The position numbers were made by a program, and so were the translations under genes. Positions 63,646 to 64,000 of a DNA stretch of 64,000 bases are shown in pieces (position 1 is the stretch's first letter; every line of letters starts with the position of its first letter). The stretch is taken from assembly GCA_016125475.1 (NCBI GenBank), contig WGLR01000007.1:1-64000 (forward strand), written 5' to 3'. This DNA comes from Betaproteobacteria bacterium (GTDB taxonomy: Bacteria; Pseudomonadota; Gammaproteobacteria; Burkholderiales; Ga0077523). A model generated the notes under the pieces. The model made no database searches, had not been told where the DNA came from, and saw nothing but the letters and a program-made list of their open reading frames with translations.

Positions 63646-64000
63646 GGCACTCTCGGCTCGGGTGGGGGCACGGGCAGTCCGTGGCACGGATCATAGTCCA
63701 CCCCGGAGAGGTAGAGCCCTTCGGGCGCAAACGTGGGCGCCGCGCGGCGGCGATCCCGCCCCGCGAGCAACGACGCCACCCACCCGACCGGCTGACGACC
63801 CGCGCCGACGTAGACGAGACTTCCCACGATGTTCCTCACCATGTGGTGCAGGAATCCGTTCGCGCCGAGTTCCCACACGATCAGATCTCCTTCCGAACGA
63901 ACGTCGAGGCGGTGCAGCCGGCGGACGGGCGACTTGGCCTGGCACTCGGCTGCCCTGAATGCACTGAAATCGTGTTCTCCGACCAGCACCCGGGCCGCCT
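63642..64000 (-). CDS. truA: tRNA pseudouridine synthase TruA (C-terminal part, cut by window edge)
   Basis: The last 119 or so residues of Tru[21 protein letters not shown], then [19 protein letters not shown] (the conserved [12 protein letters not shown] block) and [11 protein letters not shown]. The N-terminal half with the catalytic Asp lies beyond 64000. TruA makes pseudouridine at positions 38-40 of tRNAs. truA-trpF-trpB-trpA is the standard betaproteobacterial order. Confidence 0.95.
   Translation of the reverse strand, partial: AARVLVGEHDFSAFRAAECQAKSPVRRLHRLDVRSEGDLIVWELGANGFLHHMVRNIVGSLVYVGAGRQPVGWVASLLAGRDRRRAAPTFAPEGLYLSGVDYDPCHGLPVPPPEPRVP

Overview
The window reads as a GC-rich betaproteobacterial chromosome. 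The evidence is gene order: truA-trpF-trpB-trpA-accD-folC-SPOR-cvpA-purF-metZ, the rpsU-yqeY-dnaG-rpoD block beside tsaD and plsY, and grpE-dnaK-dnaJ behind sigma-32-like promoters. A PEP-CTERM protein and a KorAB-type 2-oxoacid:ferredoxin oxidoreductase with an FNR-like box fit a facultative Rhodocyclales- or Burkholderiales-like organism. No finer placement is supported.

Left 4.9 kb: a mobile region. It starts with nested insertion-sequence scars (IS3 transposase remnants, broken by an IS21-type left end with four short repeats). A tiny type I-E CRISPR array (three repeats, two spacers) follows, with cas6e and cse2/cas11 directly next to it. cas3, cas8e, cas7, cas5, cas1 and cas2 are absent. 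A secreted HExxH protein, AT-richer spacer and a P4-type integrase follow. The integrase abuts the 3' end of a tRNA-Ile2(CAT) gene, which marks the right edge of the island; the left edge is outside the window.

5-24 kb: core genes, then lower-density sequence. rpoD, dnaG, yqeY and rpsU run leftwards; tsaD diverges; plsY follows. Next come a PEP-CTERM protein, a 42-residue membrane peptide with its own ribosome binding site and terminator, a TonB-like protein, Dps, a TPR protein, a RecE-like nuclease fold, fructose-1,6-bisphosphatase, a SWIB protein with a histone-H1-like tail, MsrA, D-aminoacyl-tRNA deacylase, and an Hpt/response-regulator-GGDEF-EAL pair.

23-32 kb: an acyl-CoA and 2-oxoacid cluster. 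korA, korB and a rubrerythrin-like gene overlap by 4 nt each and run leftwards. Divergent from them are a thiolase-like gene without the usual nucleophilic Cys and its overlapping DUF35 partner, then a fused ADP-forming acyl-CoA synthetase and a convergent CitE-like lyase. A palindromic FNR-type box lies in the divergent gap.

32-54 kb: heat-shock genes, a lipid kinase, two tandem carbonic-anhydrase lipoproteins, an orphan ParA-like ATPase, the complete Entner-Doudoroff set zwf-pgl-edd-eda, a beta-hydroxyacid dehydrogenase, a GGDEF/EAL protein with a LOV-like PAS lacking the photoactive Cys, cysS, a TPR protein paired with an L,D-transpeptidase, two cyclophilins and lpxH.

54-64 kb: the leftward purine/methionine/tryptophan/folate block. 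metZ is preceded by a SAM-II-like riboswitch and an intrinsic terminator. The window ends inside truA.
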